A stretch of 64,000 nucleotides of DNA from assembly GCA_963704005.1 (NCBI GenBank), contig CAVPGJ010000004.1, positions 512,012 through 576,011 on the forward strand, written 5' to 3'. Positions 37,344 to 45,945 of this stretch are shown here, in pieces. Below the pieces are notes generated by a model that was not told the DNA's origin, made no database searches, and worked only from the letters and a program-made list of their open reading frames with translations. Position numbers and translations under genes: made by a program. Origin of the DNA: AC-32 sp963704005. GTDB taxonomy: Bacteria > Actinomycetota > Thermoleophilia > Gaiellales > Gaiellaceae. Numbering within the stretch: the first letter of the stretch is position 1; every line of letters starts with the position of its first letter.

Positions 37344-38005
37344 GCGGCCGAGCGTCACTTGTGCTGGCGGGCGCCGCATGCTGCGCGGCACTCGCCGCGG
37401 GGGTCGCCTACGCGACGATCCCGGGCGGCGGGGGCGACTACACGGCCTGCATGCTCAAGGGCGTCGGCACGATCCGGCTGGTCGACCCGTCGCTTCCGGC
37501 GTCGAACCTGATGGGCCACTGCACGTCGCTCGAGAACCAGCTCGGCTGGAACAAGCAGGGCCAGGCCGGGCCTCCCGGAGCGAAGGGCGACGCCGGTGCG
37601 ACTGGCCCGCAGGGCGCAGTCGGGGCAAAGGGCCTGCCTGGACTGCCCGGAACGAAGGGCCCGTCCGGGGGCACAGGTGAGCAGGGCGACCCCGGCCCCG
37701 ACGGCGACTTCACCGGCGTCTACACGAGTCCGAACGGGATCTTCCGGCTCAGCGTGACGGACGCCGGCATCCGGCTCGACAGCCCGGGAGGCAGGTTCAA
37801 GCTGGACAGCGGCCTCGACATCTCCAGCTTCGGAACGCTGCAGCTCCAGGCGGGTCAGATCCGGCTCAACGGTTGCACGCCCGTCGCGCTGGTCGGTGGC
37901 CAGACGGTCGGCGGCCTGATCGGCGTCGACCCGGCCGGCAATCCGATCTTCGGCGGCTTGGCGACGATCCTGCCGCCCGGCTCGCCGACCGTCTGCGCGG
38001 GCTGA
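37340..38005 (+). CDS. Exported collagen-like protein, second of a pair
   Basis: 221 residues with the same four-part layout as its neighbour: signal segment (about 5-25), YTACMLKGVGTIRLVD head, Gly-X-Y repeats (GQAGPPGAKGDAGATGPQG...), then YTSPNGIFRLSVTDAGIRL with LDSPGGRFKLDSG and a C-terminal LPPGSPTVCAG. Tandem duplication is evident. Followed by a strong hairpin. Probably surface or extracellular; partner unknown. Confidence 0.78.
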   Translation: MSGRASLVLAGAACCAALAAGVAYATIPGGGGDYTACMLKGVGTIRLVDPSLPASNLMGHCTSLENQLGWNKQGQAGPPGAKGDAGATGPQGAVGAKGLPGLPGTKGPSGGTGEQGDPGPDGDFTGVYTSPNGIFRLSVTDAGIRLDSPGGRFKLDSGLDISSFGTLQLQAGQIRLNGCTPVALVGGQTVGGLIGVDPAGNPIFGGLATILPPGSPTVCAG

Positions 38006-38013
38006 ACGGGCAC

Positions 38014-38043
38014 GGGCGGGAGGGGCGCAAGCTCCTCCCGCCC
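38014..38043 (+). terminator. GC-rich hairpin after the collagen-like genes
   Basis: Perfect 10-bp stem (GGGCGGGAGG with CCTCCCGCCC) around a 10-nt loop, 9 nt after the stop codon of the second collagen-like gene. There is no following T-run, so intrinsic termination would be of the tail-less kind reported in actinobacteria. Confidence 0.6.
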
Positions 38044-38067
38044 GGCCGCGGCACTAGAGTCCGCTGA

Positions 38068-39963
38068 ATGTCGCGGCGTAGGCGGCAGCAGCGGCTGGAA
38101 CGGGTCCTCGGCACGCCGGCGCTGTTCTCGACCGCATACGGCAACGTCGGCTCGTCGATCTACTACGCGCTCGGCGTCACAGCCGTCTTCGCGCTCGGCC
38201 TGACCCCGCTCGTCTTCGTGATCGCCGGGATCTTCTTCAGCGCGACCGCGCTCACCTACGCCGAGGGCACGGTCCGCTACCCGGAAGCCGGCGGCTCCGC
38301 CAGCTTCGCCCGCCACGCCTTCAACGAGCTCGCGTCGTTCGGGGCCGGCTGGGCGCAGATGCTCAACTACATCATCACGATCGCCATCTCGGCGTTCTTC
38401 GTCCCGCACTACCTCTCGATCTTCTGGGCGCCGCTGAAGCAGAACCCCTGGGACATCATCTTCGGGGCGCTCGTGATCGTCGTGCTCGTGCTCCTGAACG
38501 TGGTCGGGATCCAGGAGTCGGCGAAGCTGAACATCTTCCTGGCGCTGATCGACTTCGGGACGCAGCTGCTGCTCGTGCTGCTCGGCTTCGCGCTGATCTT
38601 CAGCCCCTCGACGCTCGTGGACAACATCCACTGGGGCACCGCGCCGACGTGGTCGTCGTTCTTCCTCGCGATTCCGATCGGGATGATCGCCTACACCGGG
38701 ATCGAGACCGTCTCCAACCTGGCCGAGGAGACCCGCGACCCGGTCAAGAGCATCCCGCGCTCGATCGGCCTCGTGGCGATCGCGGTCTACGCGATCTATT
38801 TCACGCTGCCGCTGATCGCGCTCTCCGCGCTGCCGGTGCACCTGATCGACGGCAAGCAGACGACGCTGCTCGCATTGCCGCCGGAGCAGCACGGCTTCCA
38901 GAACGACCCCGTGCTCGGCCTCGTCGAGAATCTCGGCATCAGCGGCAGCGTGCTGAGCGTGCTCAAGGTCTACATCGGCATCCTGGCGGCCACGATCCTC
39001 TTCATCGCGACCAACGCCGGGATCATCGGCGCCTCGCGGATCACGTACTCGATGGCGACCTACCGGCAGCTGCCGGAGATCTTCCGCCGGCTGCATCCGC
39101 GGTTCAAGACGCCCTGGCTGTCGCTGATCGTCTTCGCCGGCTTCGTCTCGATCCTCGTCCTCCTGCCCGGCCAGACGAAGTTCCTCGGGACGATGTACTC
39201 GTTCGGCGCGATGCTCTCGTTCACGGTGGCTCACGCGTCGATCGTCCAGCTTCGCCGCCGCTACCCCGACGAGGAGCTGCAGTTCCGGGCCCGGCCGAAC
39301 CTGCGCATCCGCGGCGTCGACTGGCCGCTGTTCGCGATCTTCGGCGGGACGGCGACGATACTCGCGTGGCTGGTCGTCGTCGTCCAGAGCCCCGGTACCC
39401 GCTACGCGGGGATCGGCTGGCTCCTGGTCGGCTTCGCGACCTACTGGGTCTACCGCCGGTACGTGGTGCACGAGTCCCTGACGGAGACGGTCCGCGCGCC
39501 GATCGCGATGGGCCCGGCACTCGCGCTCGAGTACCGCAACGTGCTCGTCCCGATCATCGAGAAGCACGAGTCCGAGGCCGCCGTCGACCTCGCCTGCCGG
39601 CTGGCGACCGAGCGGGGCGCCTCGATCGTCGCGCTGACCGTGCTCGAGGTGCCGCTGCAGCTGCCGCTTGACGCCGAGCTGCCGCCGGAGGTCGAGCTGC
39701 GCGCACACGACCTGCTGGACGAGTCGCGCGCGATCGGCGACAGCTACGGCGTGAACGTGGTCGGCCGCATCGTCCGCGCCCGCAACGCCGGCCGCGCGAT
39801 CGTCGATGAGGCCGCGCGGCGAAACAGCGAGATCATCGTCATGGGCGCGCCGCGCCGTGGTGCCACGCGCCTGCGCAGCAGGATCTTCGGCGACACCGTC
39901 GACTTCGTGCTCAAGAACGCGCCCTCGCGTGTGCTGGTGGCCGCGGCGTCGAAGGCCGCGTGA
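38068..39963 (+). CDS. APC-superfamily permease fused to UspA domain, first copy
   Basis: 631 residues: 12 membrane spans (about 20-465) with the APC start motif TPALFSTAYGNVGSSIYYALG and an internal TGIETVSNLAEETRDP loop, then a cytoplasmic universal-stress domain (about 485-630) with VLVPIIEKHESEAAVDLA and the ATP-type end IIVMGAPRRGAT. Annotated generally as amino acid permeases, but the APC-Usp arrangement is also that of the KimA potassium importer. The neighbouring TrkA-like genes make a K+ role worth testing. Confidence 0.85.
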   Translation: MSRRRRQQRLERVLGTPALFSTAYGNVGSSIYYALGVTAVFALGLTPLVFVIAGIFFSATALTYAEGTVRYPEAGGSASFARHAFNELASFGAGWAQMLNYIITIAISAFFVPHYLSIFWAPLKQNPWDIIFGALVIVVLVLLNVVGIQESAKLNIFLALIDFGTQLLLVLLGFALIFSPSTLVDNIHWGTAPTWSSFFLAIPIGMIAYTGIETVSNLAEETRDPVKSIPRSIGLVAIAVYAIYFTLPLIALSALPVHLIDGKQTTLLALPPEQHGFQNDPVLGLVENLGISGSVLSVLKVYIGILAATILFIATNAGIIGASRITYSMATYRQLPEIFRRLHPRFKTPWLSLIVFAGFVSILVLLPGQTKFLGTMYSFGAMLSFTVAHASIVQLRRRYPDEELQFRARPNLRIRGVDWPLFAIFGGTATILAWLVVVVQSPGTRYAGIGWLLVGFATYWVYRRYVVHESLTETVRAPIAMGPALALEYRNVLVPIIEKHESEAAVDLACRLATERGASIVALTVLEVPLQLPLDAELPPEVELRAHDLLDESRAIGDSYGVNVVGRIVRARNAGRAIVDEAARRNSEIIVMGAPRRGATRLRSRIFGDTVDFVLKNAPSRVLVAAASKAA

Positions 39964-40130
39964 ACCGCTACCCGGCGCTCGTCGTCGTCTTCGGCGTGAT
40001 CGCCGCCGGCCTCGGCGTCGCGCTGATCGTCGAGACCGCGGTCAAGGGAGGCGGTGTCGGCTACCTGCTCGGCCTGCTCTTCATCGGCGCCGGCGCCGGG
40101 CGGATCTACCTTCTCCGCCGGCGGCGCTAG
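39960..40130 (+). CDS. Small two-span membrane protein
   Basis: 56 residues: VNRYPALVVVFGVIAAGLGVALIVETAV with a first hydrophobic segment, GGVGYLLGLLFIGAGAGRIYLL as second, ending in RRRR. GTG start overlaps the stop of the first APC-Usp gene (GTGA), so it is coupled to it. Possibly a small accessory subunit of the transporter; function unknown. Confidence 0.6.
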   Translation: MNRYPALVVVFGVIAAGLGVALIVETAVKGGGVGYLLGLLFIGAGAGRIYLLRRRR

Positions 40131-40182
40131 GCGCCCGTGTAGCGCACAAGGTAGTTGGCGCGGCTCGACTACGCTCCGGTGC

Positions 40183-42081
40183 GTGGCACGGAAAATAGCC
40201 GGCCTGCAGCGGGTTCTCGACGCGCCCGCGCTCTTCTCGGTCGCCTACGGCGAGATCGCCTCCTCGATCTACGTCGCGCTCGGGATCATCGCGTTGCACG
40301 CGCTCGGGCTGACGCCGGAGGTGCTGGCCCTCGCAGGCGCGCTCTTCCTGGTCGTCTCGCTCTCCTACGCCGAGGGCACTGCCGCGATCCCGGAGACCGG
40401 CGGCGCCGCGACCTTCGTCCGGCGGGCCTTCAACGACATCGCCGGCTTCCTGACCGGCTGGGCGCTCTTCCTCGACTACCTGATCGTGATCACGCTCTCG
40501 GCGCTGTTCATGCCCCACTACCTCGGCGCCGCGCTGAAGATGGGCTCGCTGCAGCACCATCCGTGGGACCTGGTCACCGGCGCGTCGGTGATCGCCGGCG
40601 TCGCGGCCATCCGTCTCGTCCGCCGCTCGGCGTTCTATCGCTACGGAATCGTCGTCGCGGTGCTCGACCTGGTCACGCAGGTCGGCCTCGTCGCGCTCGG
40701 CTTCGCCTTCCTCTTCTCCGGCGACGCCCTCACGCGCGGGGTCTCGATCGGCAGCCAGCCCTCGTGGCACGACCTCGCCTTCGCGCTGCCGCTGGCGATG
40801 CTGGCGTACACGGGCCTCGAGACGGTGGCCAACCTCGCCGAGGAGACCCGCGAGCCCGGCCGCGCCCTGCCGCGGAGCCTCTTCTCCGGGATCGGCCTCG
40901 TGGTCGTGATCTACGTCGCGATCGCGCTGGTGGCGCTGTCGGCCTTCCCGGCGGAGAACGGGACGACCGAGCTCGGGACGACCTGGCTCCACGCGCCGAT
41001 GATGGGGATCGTCGCCGCGCTGCAGGCCCACGTGTCGACGGGCTTCGGGTCCGCGCTGCGCATCTACGTGGGCCTGACCGGCGCGGTGATCCTGCTCGTC
41101 GCCGTGACGACCTCGATGTCGGGGTTCACCCGCCTGGCGCACTCGCTCGGCGAGCACGGCCAGCTGCCGCGCGCCTTCGGCCGGCTGAACCGGCGCACGC
41201 TCGTCTCACCCGAGGCGATCGTCTCGGCGGCCGTGATCTCGATCGCGCTCCTGCTCGGGACCGCGGCGCTCGGCAACCAGGTCTCGTTCCTGGCCAGCCT
41301 GTTCAGCTTCGGCGTCCTGCTCGCGTTCACCGCCGCCCAGCTCGCGGTGATCCGGCTCCGCTTCGCCGAGCCCGACCTTCCCCGGCCCTTCCGTGCCCCG
41401 CTCGGGATCCGCATCGGCGGAGCGGAGGTGCCGCTGCCGGCGATCGTCGGCTCGGCGGCGACGCTGGCGATCTTCGTCGTCGCGCTCGCGACCCACGTGG
41501 GCGCGCGCTACGGCGGCCCGATCTGGCTCGCCGTCGGCCTCGTCGTCTACGGGCTGGTGCGCCACGGCTTGGGCGAAGGACTGCTCGAGCGGGTCGAGGC
41601 GCCGCCCGTGGAGCTGCTGCCCGAGACGGAGTTCTCGAGCATCCTCGTGCCGATGAAGCTCGGGCCGATCGGCGAGGAGATGGTCGCGACCGCGGTCAAG
41701 CTGGCGCAGGAGCGCGGCGCCGACGTCGAGGCGCTGCACGTGATCCGCGTCCCGCTCGACCAGCCGCTCGACGCCGAGCTCGACATCGAGCACGACCGCG
41801 CCGCCGCCTCGCTCGAAGAGGCTCAGGCCCTCGGCGCCGACCACGGCGTCTCGGTGCGCGGCGAGACCGTGCGCGCCCGCTCGATCGGCGAGGCGATCGT
41901 CGACGAGGCCACGAAGCGCGGCGTCGACCTGATCGTGCTCGGCTCGGCGCCGCGCTGGCGCCGGCAGTCGCGCTTCTTCTCGCCGACGGTCGAATACGTG
42001 CTCCGCAAGGCGCCCGCGGAGGTGCTCGTCGTGGCCTTCCCCGAGGGCGTGCTGGAGGAGGACGGCACGGAAGAAAGCTGA
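40183..42081 (+). CDS. APC-superfamily permease fused to UspA domain, second copy
   Basis: 632 residues, paralogue of the permease at 38,068: LDAPALFSVAYGEIASSIYVALG, TGLETVANLAEETREP, and a C-terminal UspA domain (ILVPMKLGPIGEEMVATAVK, IVLGSAPRWRRQS). GTG start at 40,183. Its stop is followed within 5 nt by repeat copy 6. Duplicate, coupled copies suggest paired or alternative transporters with related substrates. Confidence 0.85.
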   Translation: MARKIAGLQRVLDAPALFSVAYGEIASSIYVALGIIALHALGLTPEVLALAGALFLVVSLSYAEGTAAIPETGGAATFVRRAFNDIAGFLTGWALFLDYLIVITLSALFMPHYLGAALKMGSLQHHPWDLVTGASVIAGVAAIRLVRRSAFYRYGIVVAVLDLVTQVGLVALGFAFLFSGDALTRGVSIGSQPSWHDLAFALPLAMLAYTGLETVANLAEETREPGRALPRSLFSGIGLVVVIYVAIALVALSAFPAENGTTELGTTWLHAPMMGIVAALQAHVSTGFGSALRIYVGLTGAVILLVAVTTSMSGFTRLAHSLGEHGQLPRAFGRLNRRTLVSPEAIVSAAVISIALLLGTAALGNQVSFLASLFSFGVLLAFTAAQLAVIRLRFAEPDLPRPFRAPLGIRIGGAEVPLPAIVGSAATLAIFVVALATHVGARYGGPIWLAVGLVVYGLVRHGLGEGLLERVEAPPVELLPETEFSSILVPMKLGPIGEEMVATAVKLAQERGADVEALHVIRVPLDQPLDAELDIEHDRAAASLEEAQALGADHGVSVRGETVRARSIGEAIVDEATKRGVDLIVLGSAPRWRRQSRFFSPTVEYVLRKAPAEVLVVAFPEGVLEEDGTEES

Positions 42082-42085
42082 CCGA

Positions 42086-42145
42086 GGCGTCGCTTGCGAC
42101 GCCGACGAAGAGGCCGTGCCGGCCTTGCCGGTGCGGCCGTCCACC
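42086..42145 (+). repeat. Two-hairpin repeat element, copy 6
   Basis: Short hairpin 42,086-42,103 (perfect 7-bp stem, CTTG loop), long hairpin 42,112-42,138 (11-bp with two G-U pairs, CCTTG loop), and a diverged tail beginning GTCCACCGCACTG. It lies 5 nt after the stop of the APC-Usp gene and before the TrkA genes. Confidence 0.75.
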
Positions 42146-42206
42146 GCACTGTGTGGGCCGATTCACGAGGGTGTCCGGCGCACGATCTAGCCGCTAAGGT
42201 GGAGTC

Positions 42207-42637
42207 ATGAAGGCTCTGGTGATCGGTTGCGGCCGAGTCGGCTCCAGCATCGCCCTCCAGCTCGTGGACGAGGGCTGGGAGGTCACGGCCGTCGACGAGA
42301 AGGAAGAGGCGCTCGGCCGGCTCGGCGACCGCTGGAACGGCCGCTTCGTGGTCGGCCACGGGATGGACATCGAGGTCCTGCGCGAGGCCGGGATCGAGGA
42401 GGCCGACGCGGTCGTGGTCGCGACCGACGGCGACAACACGAACATCGTCATCGGCCAGGTGGCCCAGAAGCGCTTCGACAATCAGTGCGTCGTCGTGCGC
42501 GTCCTCGACCCGGCGCGCGCCGAGTTCTATCGGCGCCGCGGCCTGCGCACGGTCTGCCCGACCTCGATGGCGATCGACGTCCTGATCGAGGCCGTCCGCG
42601 CCTGCGAGATCAAGCCCGCCGAGACGAAGCCGTCTGA
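42207..42637 (+). CDS. TrkA-N/RCK-domain protein, first of two
   Basis: About 143 residues: NAD-binding Rossmann start VIGCGRVGSSIALQL, VVGHGMDIEVLREAG and VVATDGDNTNIVIGQVAQ, typical of the RCK_N/TrkA regulatory domain of K+ channels and transporters. As read, the frame runs past the natural stop to 42,929. One base missing just before 42,635 would restore a TGA overlapping the next ATG (TGATG), which is the likely true arrangement. No RCK_C domain. Confidence 0.82.
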
Positions 42638-43304
42638 TGTACATCCTCGTCGCAGGCGGCGGCAAGGTCGGCGCCAACCTCGCGCGCGTGCTGCTCAAGG
42701 ACCGCGGGCACGAGGTGACGCTGATCGAGCAGCGGCGCGACCGTTTCGAGCGGCTGGAGCAGGAGTTCGAGCACCAGGTGCAGCTCGGCGACGCGACCGA
42801 GATCTTCGTCCTCGAGCGCGCGGGGATCGCGCGGCCGCCGGATGTGGTCGCGGCGCTGACCGGCGACGACGAGGACAACCTCATCATCTGCCAGCTCGCG
42901 CAAGGAGAAGTACGGCGTCCCGAAGGTGATCGCGCGCGTGAACGACCCGCGCAACCAGGCGCACTTCGACCTGCTCGGCATCTCGCCGACCGTCTCGGCC
43001 ACGCGGGGCCTCATGGCGCTGGTCGAGCACGAGGTGCCCGAGCACGAGCTCGTCCACCTGCTCGAGCTGCGCAAGGAGAACCTCGAGATCGTCGAGGTCA
43101 GATCGACCAGGACTCGCCGGCCGCGGGCAAGCGCGTCGAGGCGCTCGACCTCGCCCGAGGGCTCGCGGCTGATCTCGGTCATGCGCAACGGCCACGCCGA
43201 GATCGCGGTCGGCGCGACCGAGCTGCAGGCCGGGCGACCAGGTTCTGGCGATCCTCCAGCCGGGCAAGGAGGACGAGCTGCGAAGGGTGCTCCTCAAGGC
43301 ATGA
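42637..43304 (+). CDS. TrkA-like protein with RCK_N and RCK_C domains (several frameshifts)
   Basis: About 222 residues reconstructed: YILVAGGGKVGANLARVLL at the start, LVEHEVPEHELVHLLELRKENLEIVEV joining into the C-terminal RCK_C domain (LISVMRNGHAEIAVGATELQAGD, QVLAILQPGKEDELRRVLLK). Frame changes near 42,905, 43,103, 43,160 and 43,235. The stop overlaps the next ATG (ATGA). No TrkH or other channel protein is in the window; the adjacent APC-Usp proteins are the only candidate membrane partners. Confidence 0.8.
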
Positions 43305-44395
43305 AGGCTTGCGCTCGGGGTCCTCGCGGTGGCGATCGCGGCCGCCGTGCCCGCGGCCGCGGGCGGTGCGCCAGCGGCGGCGCAGCTGCACCTGAAGCTG
43401 GTCGCGTCGGGCTTCGACTCGCCGGTCTTCGTCGGCGCCCCGCGCAGCGAGCCGGGCAGGCTCTACGTCGTCGAGCAGCCCGGCGTGATCCGCGTGCTCG
43501 TCAACGGGCACCTGCGGGCCCAGCCCTTCCTCGACATCCACACGAAGGTCAGGAGCGGCGGCGAGCAGGGCCTGCTCTCGGTCGCCTTCCACCCGAGCTA
43601 TGCGAAGAACCACCGCTTCTTCGTCGACTACACCGACCTGAACGGCGACACGCGCGTGGTCGAGTACCGGTCGAACGGCTCGGTCGCCATCCCGTCGAGC
43701 GCGCGGCAGCTGCTGTTCGTCAAGCAGCCGTACGCCAACCACAACGGCGGCCAGCTCCAGTTCGGCCCGGACGGGCGCCTCTACGTCGGCATGGGCGACG
43801 GCGGCTCCGGCGGCGATCCGGAGAACCGCGCCCAGAACCTCAGCTCGCACCTCGGCAAGCTGCTGCGCCTGAACGTGAACAAGCGTGGCGCGAGGTGGAA
43901 GATCGCGGGCTACGGGCTGCGCAACCCGTGGCGGTTCTCGTTCGACCGCGTGACCCACGACCTCTACATCGGCGACGTCGGCCAGGACACCTGGGAGGAG
44001 GTCGACGTGCGGACGCCGCGGCAGCAGCGCGTCGCTGAACAACTACGGCTGGCGGGTCTGGAGGGCCGCTCGCGCTACACCGCCGGCCAGAAGGTGAACC
44101 CGCATGGGAAGCTCGTCTTCCCGATCGTCACCTACAGGCACGTCAACGGGACTGCTCGGTCACCGGCGGCTACGTCTACCGCGGCAAGGCCGTCACGGCT
44201 GCGCGCGGCCGCTACTTCTACGGCGACTACTGCACAGGGGACATCTGGAGCCTGCGCGCAGTCGGCGCGAAGCTGAAGGCCGGCCCCCGCGCGGAGCCGC
44301 TGCACGTGTCGGGGCTCTCCTCCTTCGGCGAGGACGCCGCGGGCGAGCTCTACGCCGTCTCGCTGGACGGCAGCATTTACAAGCTGACTTCCTAG
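43301..44395 (+). CDS. PQQ-type soluble aldose sugar dehydrogenase (frameshifts)
   Basis: About 365 residues, signal peptide (AVAIAAAVPAAAGGAPAAA), then the six-bladed propeller of YliI/Asd: LVASGFDSPVFVGAPRSEPGRLYVVEQ, GEQGLLSVAFHPSY, NHNGGQLQFGPDGRLYVGMGDGG, GYGLRNPWRFSFDR and DVGQDTWEEVD. C-terminal blades (TGGYVYRGKAV, YFYGDYCTGDIWSL, SFGEDAAGELYAVSLDG) continue in another frame. Breaks near 43,312, 44,030 and 44,152. It oxidises aldoses in the periplasm or outside if PQQ is supplied; no pqq genes are seen here. Confidence 0.88.
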
Positions 44396-44718
44396 AGCGT
44401 CGGACCCGACCTTCCAACGACTCGACTGGTCATTTCAGACGGACGCACGGGCAGAGCCCGCGCGTCCTGATGTCGGCACCGCAAGCGGTGCCTCAGCCGG
44501 TCCAGGCGACGTCTGACCTGCGGGCCCTGCTGGCCGAGCGCGGCGTAGGCCAACGCCTGCAGCGACTCGTTCAGGGAGCGCAGCTCGTGCGCGAGGGCGA
44601 GGAAGCCCTCGGTGTGGTCGAGCCGCTTGTTCATGGTCTGCAGCTCGGCGCGCAGCGCGTCCAGCCGCTCGAGGATCGCGTCGAGCTGGCGGTCGTCGAG
44701 GTTCTTACGCTCGGGCAC
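44392..44718 (-). CDS. Small coiled-coil protein
   Basis: 108 residues as read, but only the first 70 look genuine: ILERLDALRAELQTMNKRLDHTEGFLALAHELRSLN is a clear heptad coiled coil. The tail is translation of repeat copy 7. One extra base around 44,505 would restore a TGA that abuts the repeat, as in other copies, giving a protein of about 76 residues. No family recognised. Confidence 0.55.
   Translation of the reverse strand: MPERKNLDDRQLDAILERLDALRAELQTMNKRLDHTEGFLALAHELRSLNESLQALAYAALGQQGPQVRRRLDRLRHRLRCRHQDARALPVRPSEMTSRVVGRSGPTL
44421..44492 (-). repeat. Two-hairpin repeat element, copy 7
   Basis: Tail at 44,421-44,440 (two changes from canonical), long hairpin 44,441-44,467 (one mismatch, CAGAG loop), short hairpin 44,475-44,492 (perfect). 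Read on the minus strand it is preceded by TGA. It lies between the convergent sugar dehydrogenase and coiled-coil genes. Confidence 0.8.
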
Positions 44719-45057
44719 GACTCGATTGTACGGAGCGAAGGAGAAGCAGCCCGAGCGCGACCCCGCAGGCGTCGAAGGCGACGTCGAACGGCGAGGAGTG
44801 CCGGCCGGGCACGAAGTGCTGGTGCATCTCGTCCGTGATCGCGTAGGCGACGCCGACCGCGAAGGCCGGCAGCTCGGAGCCGAGCGCGCGCACGAGCAGC
44901 ACCCCGAGCACGGCGTACTCCGTGATGTGCGCGCCCTTGCGCAGCACCAGGTCCCAGGTGCCGAGGCCGGTCGAGAGCGACGGGATCGAGGAGAGCGCGA
45001 AGATCAGCTGCCGGCCCAGGCGACGACCGGCACCCAGAGCTCGATTCGGCCTTGCAA
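44705..45057 (-). CDS. VanZ-like membrane protein (frameshift)
   Basis: About 117 residues: IFALSSIPSLSTGLGTWDLVLRKGAHITEYAVLGVLL, then ITDEMHQHFVPGRHSSPFDVAFDACGVALG, the conserved VanZ pattern (KxxHxxEY, DExHQ, GR, D-x3-D). Four spans. Frame changes near 45,015; TTG at 45,057 or GTG near 45,033 may be the start. VanZ proteins confer low-level glycopeptide tolerance in some species, but most members have no known role. Confidence 0.75.
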
Positions 45058-45067
45058 GTCGATCTCG

Positions 45068-45235
45068 GGGCGATGATAGGGTCGCCGCAGACTAGGCGAG
45101 CGGTAAGGGAACCCGGTGCGAGTCCGGGACGGTCCCGCCGCTGTGAGGGGAGACGCTCCCGCGCCGAACGCCACTGGCTCGCGAGCCGGGAAGGCGGCGA
45201 GGGAGGGAGCCCCGAGTCAGAAGACCTGCCGCCCG
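45068..45235 (+). promoter_or_regulatory. Cobalamin (AdoCbl) riboswitch
   Basis: Conserved core elements in order: GGGAACCCGGTGCGAGTCC, GGGACGGTCCCGCCGCTGT (45,124-45,142), GCCACTGG and GCCGGGAAGGCG (about 45,169-45,196), and the B12 box AGTCAGAAGACCTGCC at 45,215-45,230. This is a canonical cobalamin riboswitch. It sits 35-40 nt before the GTG of the first DUF4430 gene, whose ribosome binding site GGAAGGAGG could be sequestered on B12 binding. It should repress the operon to about 50,082 when B12 is abundant. Confidence 0.95.
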
Positions 45236-45269
45236 CCTGCAGATCGAACCCCTCGCGGAAGGAGGATTC

Positions 45270-45865
45270 GTGCTCAGGCGACTCCCGGTTCTCGTCGCCG
45301 TCCTGGCGGCGGCGCTCCTGCTCGTCCCGGCGGCTCTCGCGGCGCGCGTGCACGTCCGCGTCGAAGGCAAGACGCAGACGATCTTCGGCGCTGCCGAGCC
45401 CGCGCTCTCGGTCAAGGCGAACGCGCTCGACGCGCTCGAGGCCGCCAGCCTCGCGGGCGAGTTCTACTACCACGTGACGGTCGACCGGCTTCGGGCCGTA
45501 CGTCGACCAGATCGGCCGCTACCCGGCGACGGCGTCGAGCGGCTGGGTCTTCAAGGTGAACGGCGTCTCGCCGCCGGTCGGCGCCGACGCGGTGACGCTG
45601 AAGGACGGCGACCTCGTCCTCTGGTACTGGGCGGACTTCGGCCCGAACGGCGGGCCGCCGACGCTGGTGCTGAAGCGGGCCCGCGCAACTGCTACCGCGT
45701 GCTGGCGCAGGACGACAACGGCAAGGCCACCGTGGCCGCCGGGGCGGTCCTGCACGCCGGCGGCCGCTCGGTGCGCACGCGAAGGGAGCGGCCTGCGTCG
45801 GCCAGCACCACGGGCTCGTCAGGGCGACGCTCGCCGGGGCGGTTCGCTCGAACGCGCTGGCGTGA
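45270..45865 (+). CDS. Secreted DUF4430 (transcobalamin C-domain-like) protein, first (frameshifts)
   Basis: About 198 residues reconstructed. Signal peptide LRRLPVLVAVLAAALLLVPAALA (1-25), then the DUF4430 domain: VHVRVEGKTQTIFGAAEPAL, ALDALEAASLAG, YVDQIGRYPATASSGWVFKVNG, and VTLKDGDLVLWYWADFG. This domain corresponds to the beta-domain of intrinsic factor/transcobalamin. Frames break near 45,487, 45,690 and 45,780. GTG start with strong GGAAGGAGG. Directly downstream of the B12 riboswitch, so probably an extracellular B12-binding or delivery component. Stop abuts repeat copy 8. Confidence 0.88.
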
Positions 45866-45937
45866 GACGTCGCTTGCGATGTCGACGTCAGGTCGGGCGA
45901 GCTTTGCTCGTCAGACCGTCTGAAACGACCGGTCGAC
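45866..45937 (+). repeat. Two-hairpin repeat element, copy 8
   Basis: Short hairpin 45,866-45,883 immediately after the TGA of the first DUF4430 gene, long hairpin 45,891-45,917 (one mismatch, CTTTG loop), and canonical tail with one change to 45,937. It lies between two genes of the same riboswitch-controlled operon and may lower expression of the downstream part. Confidence 0.8.
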
Positions 45938-45945
45938 TCGCTGGC

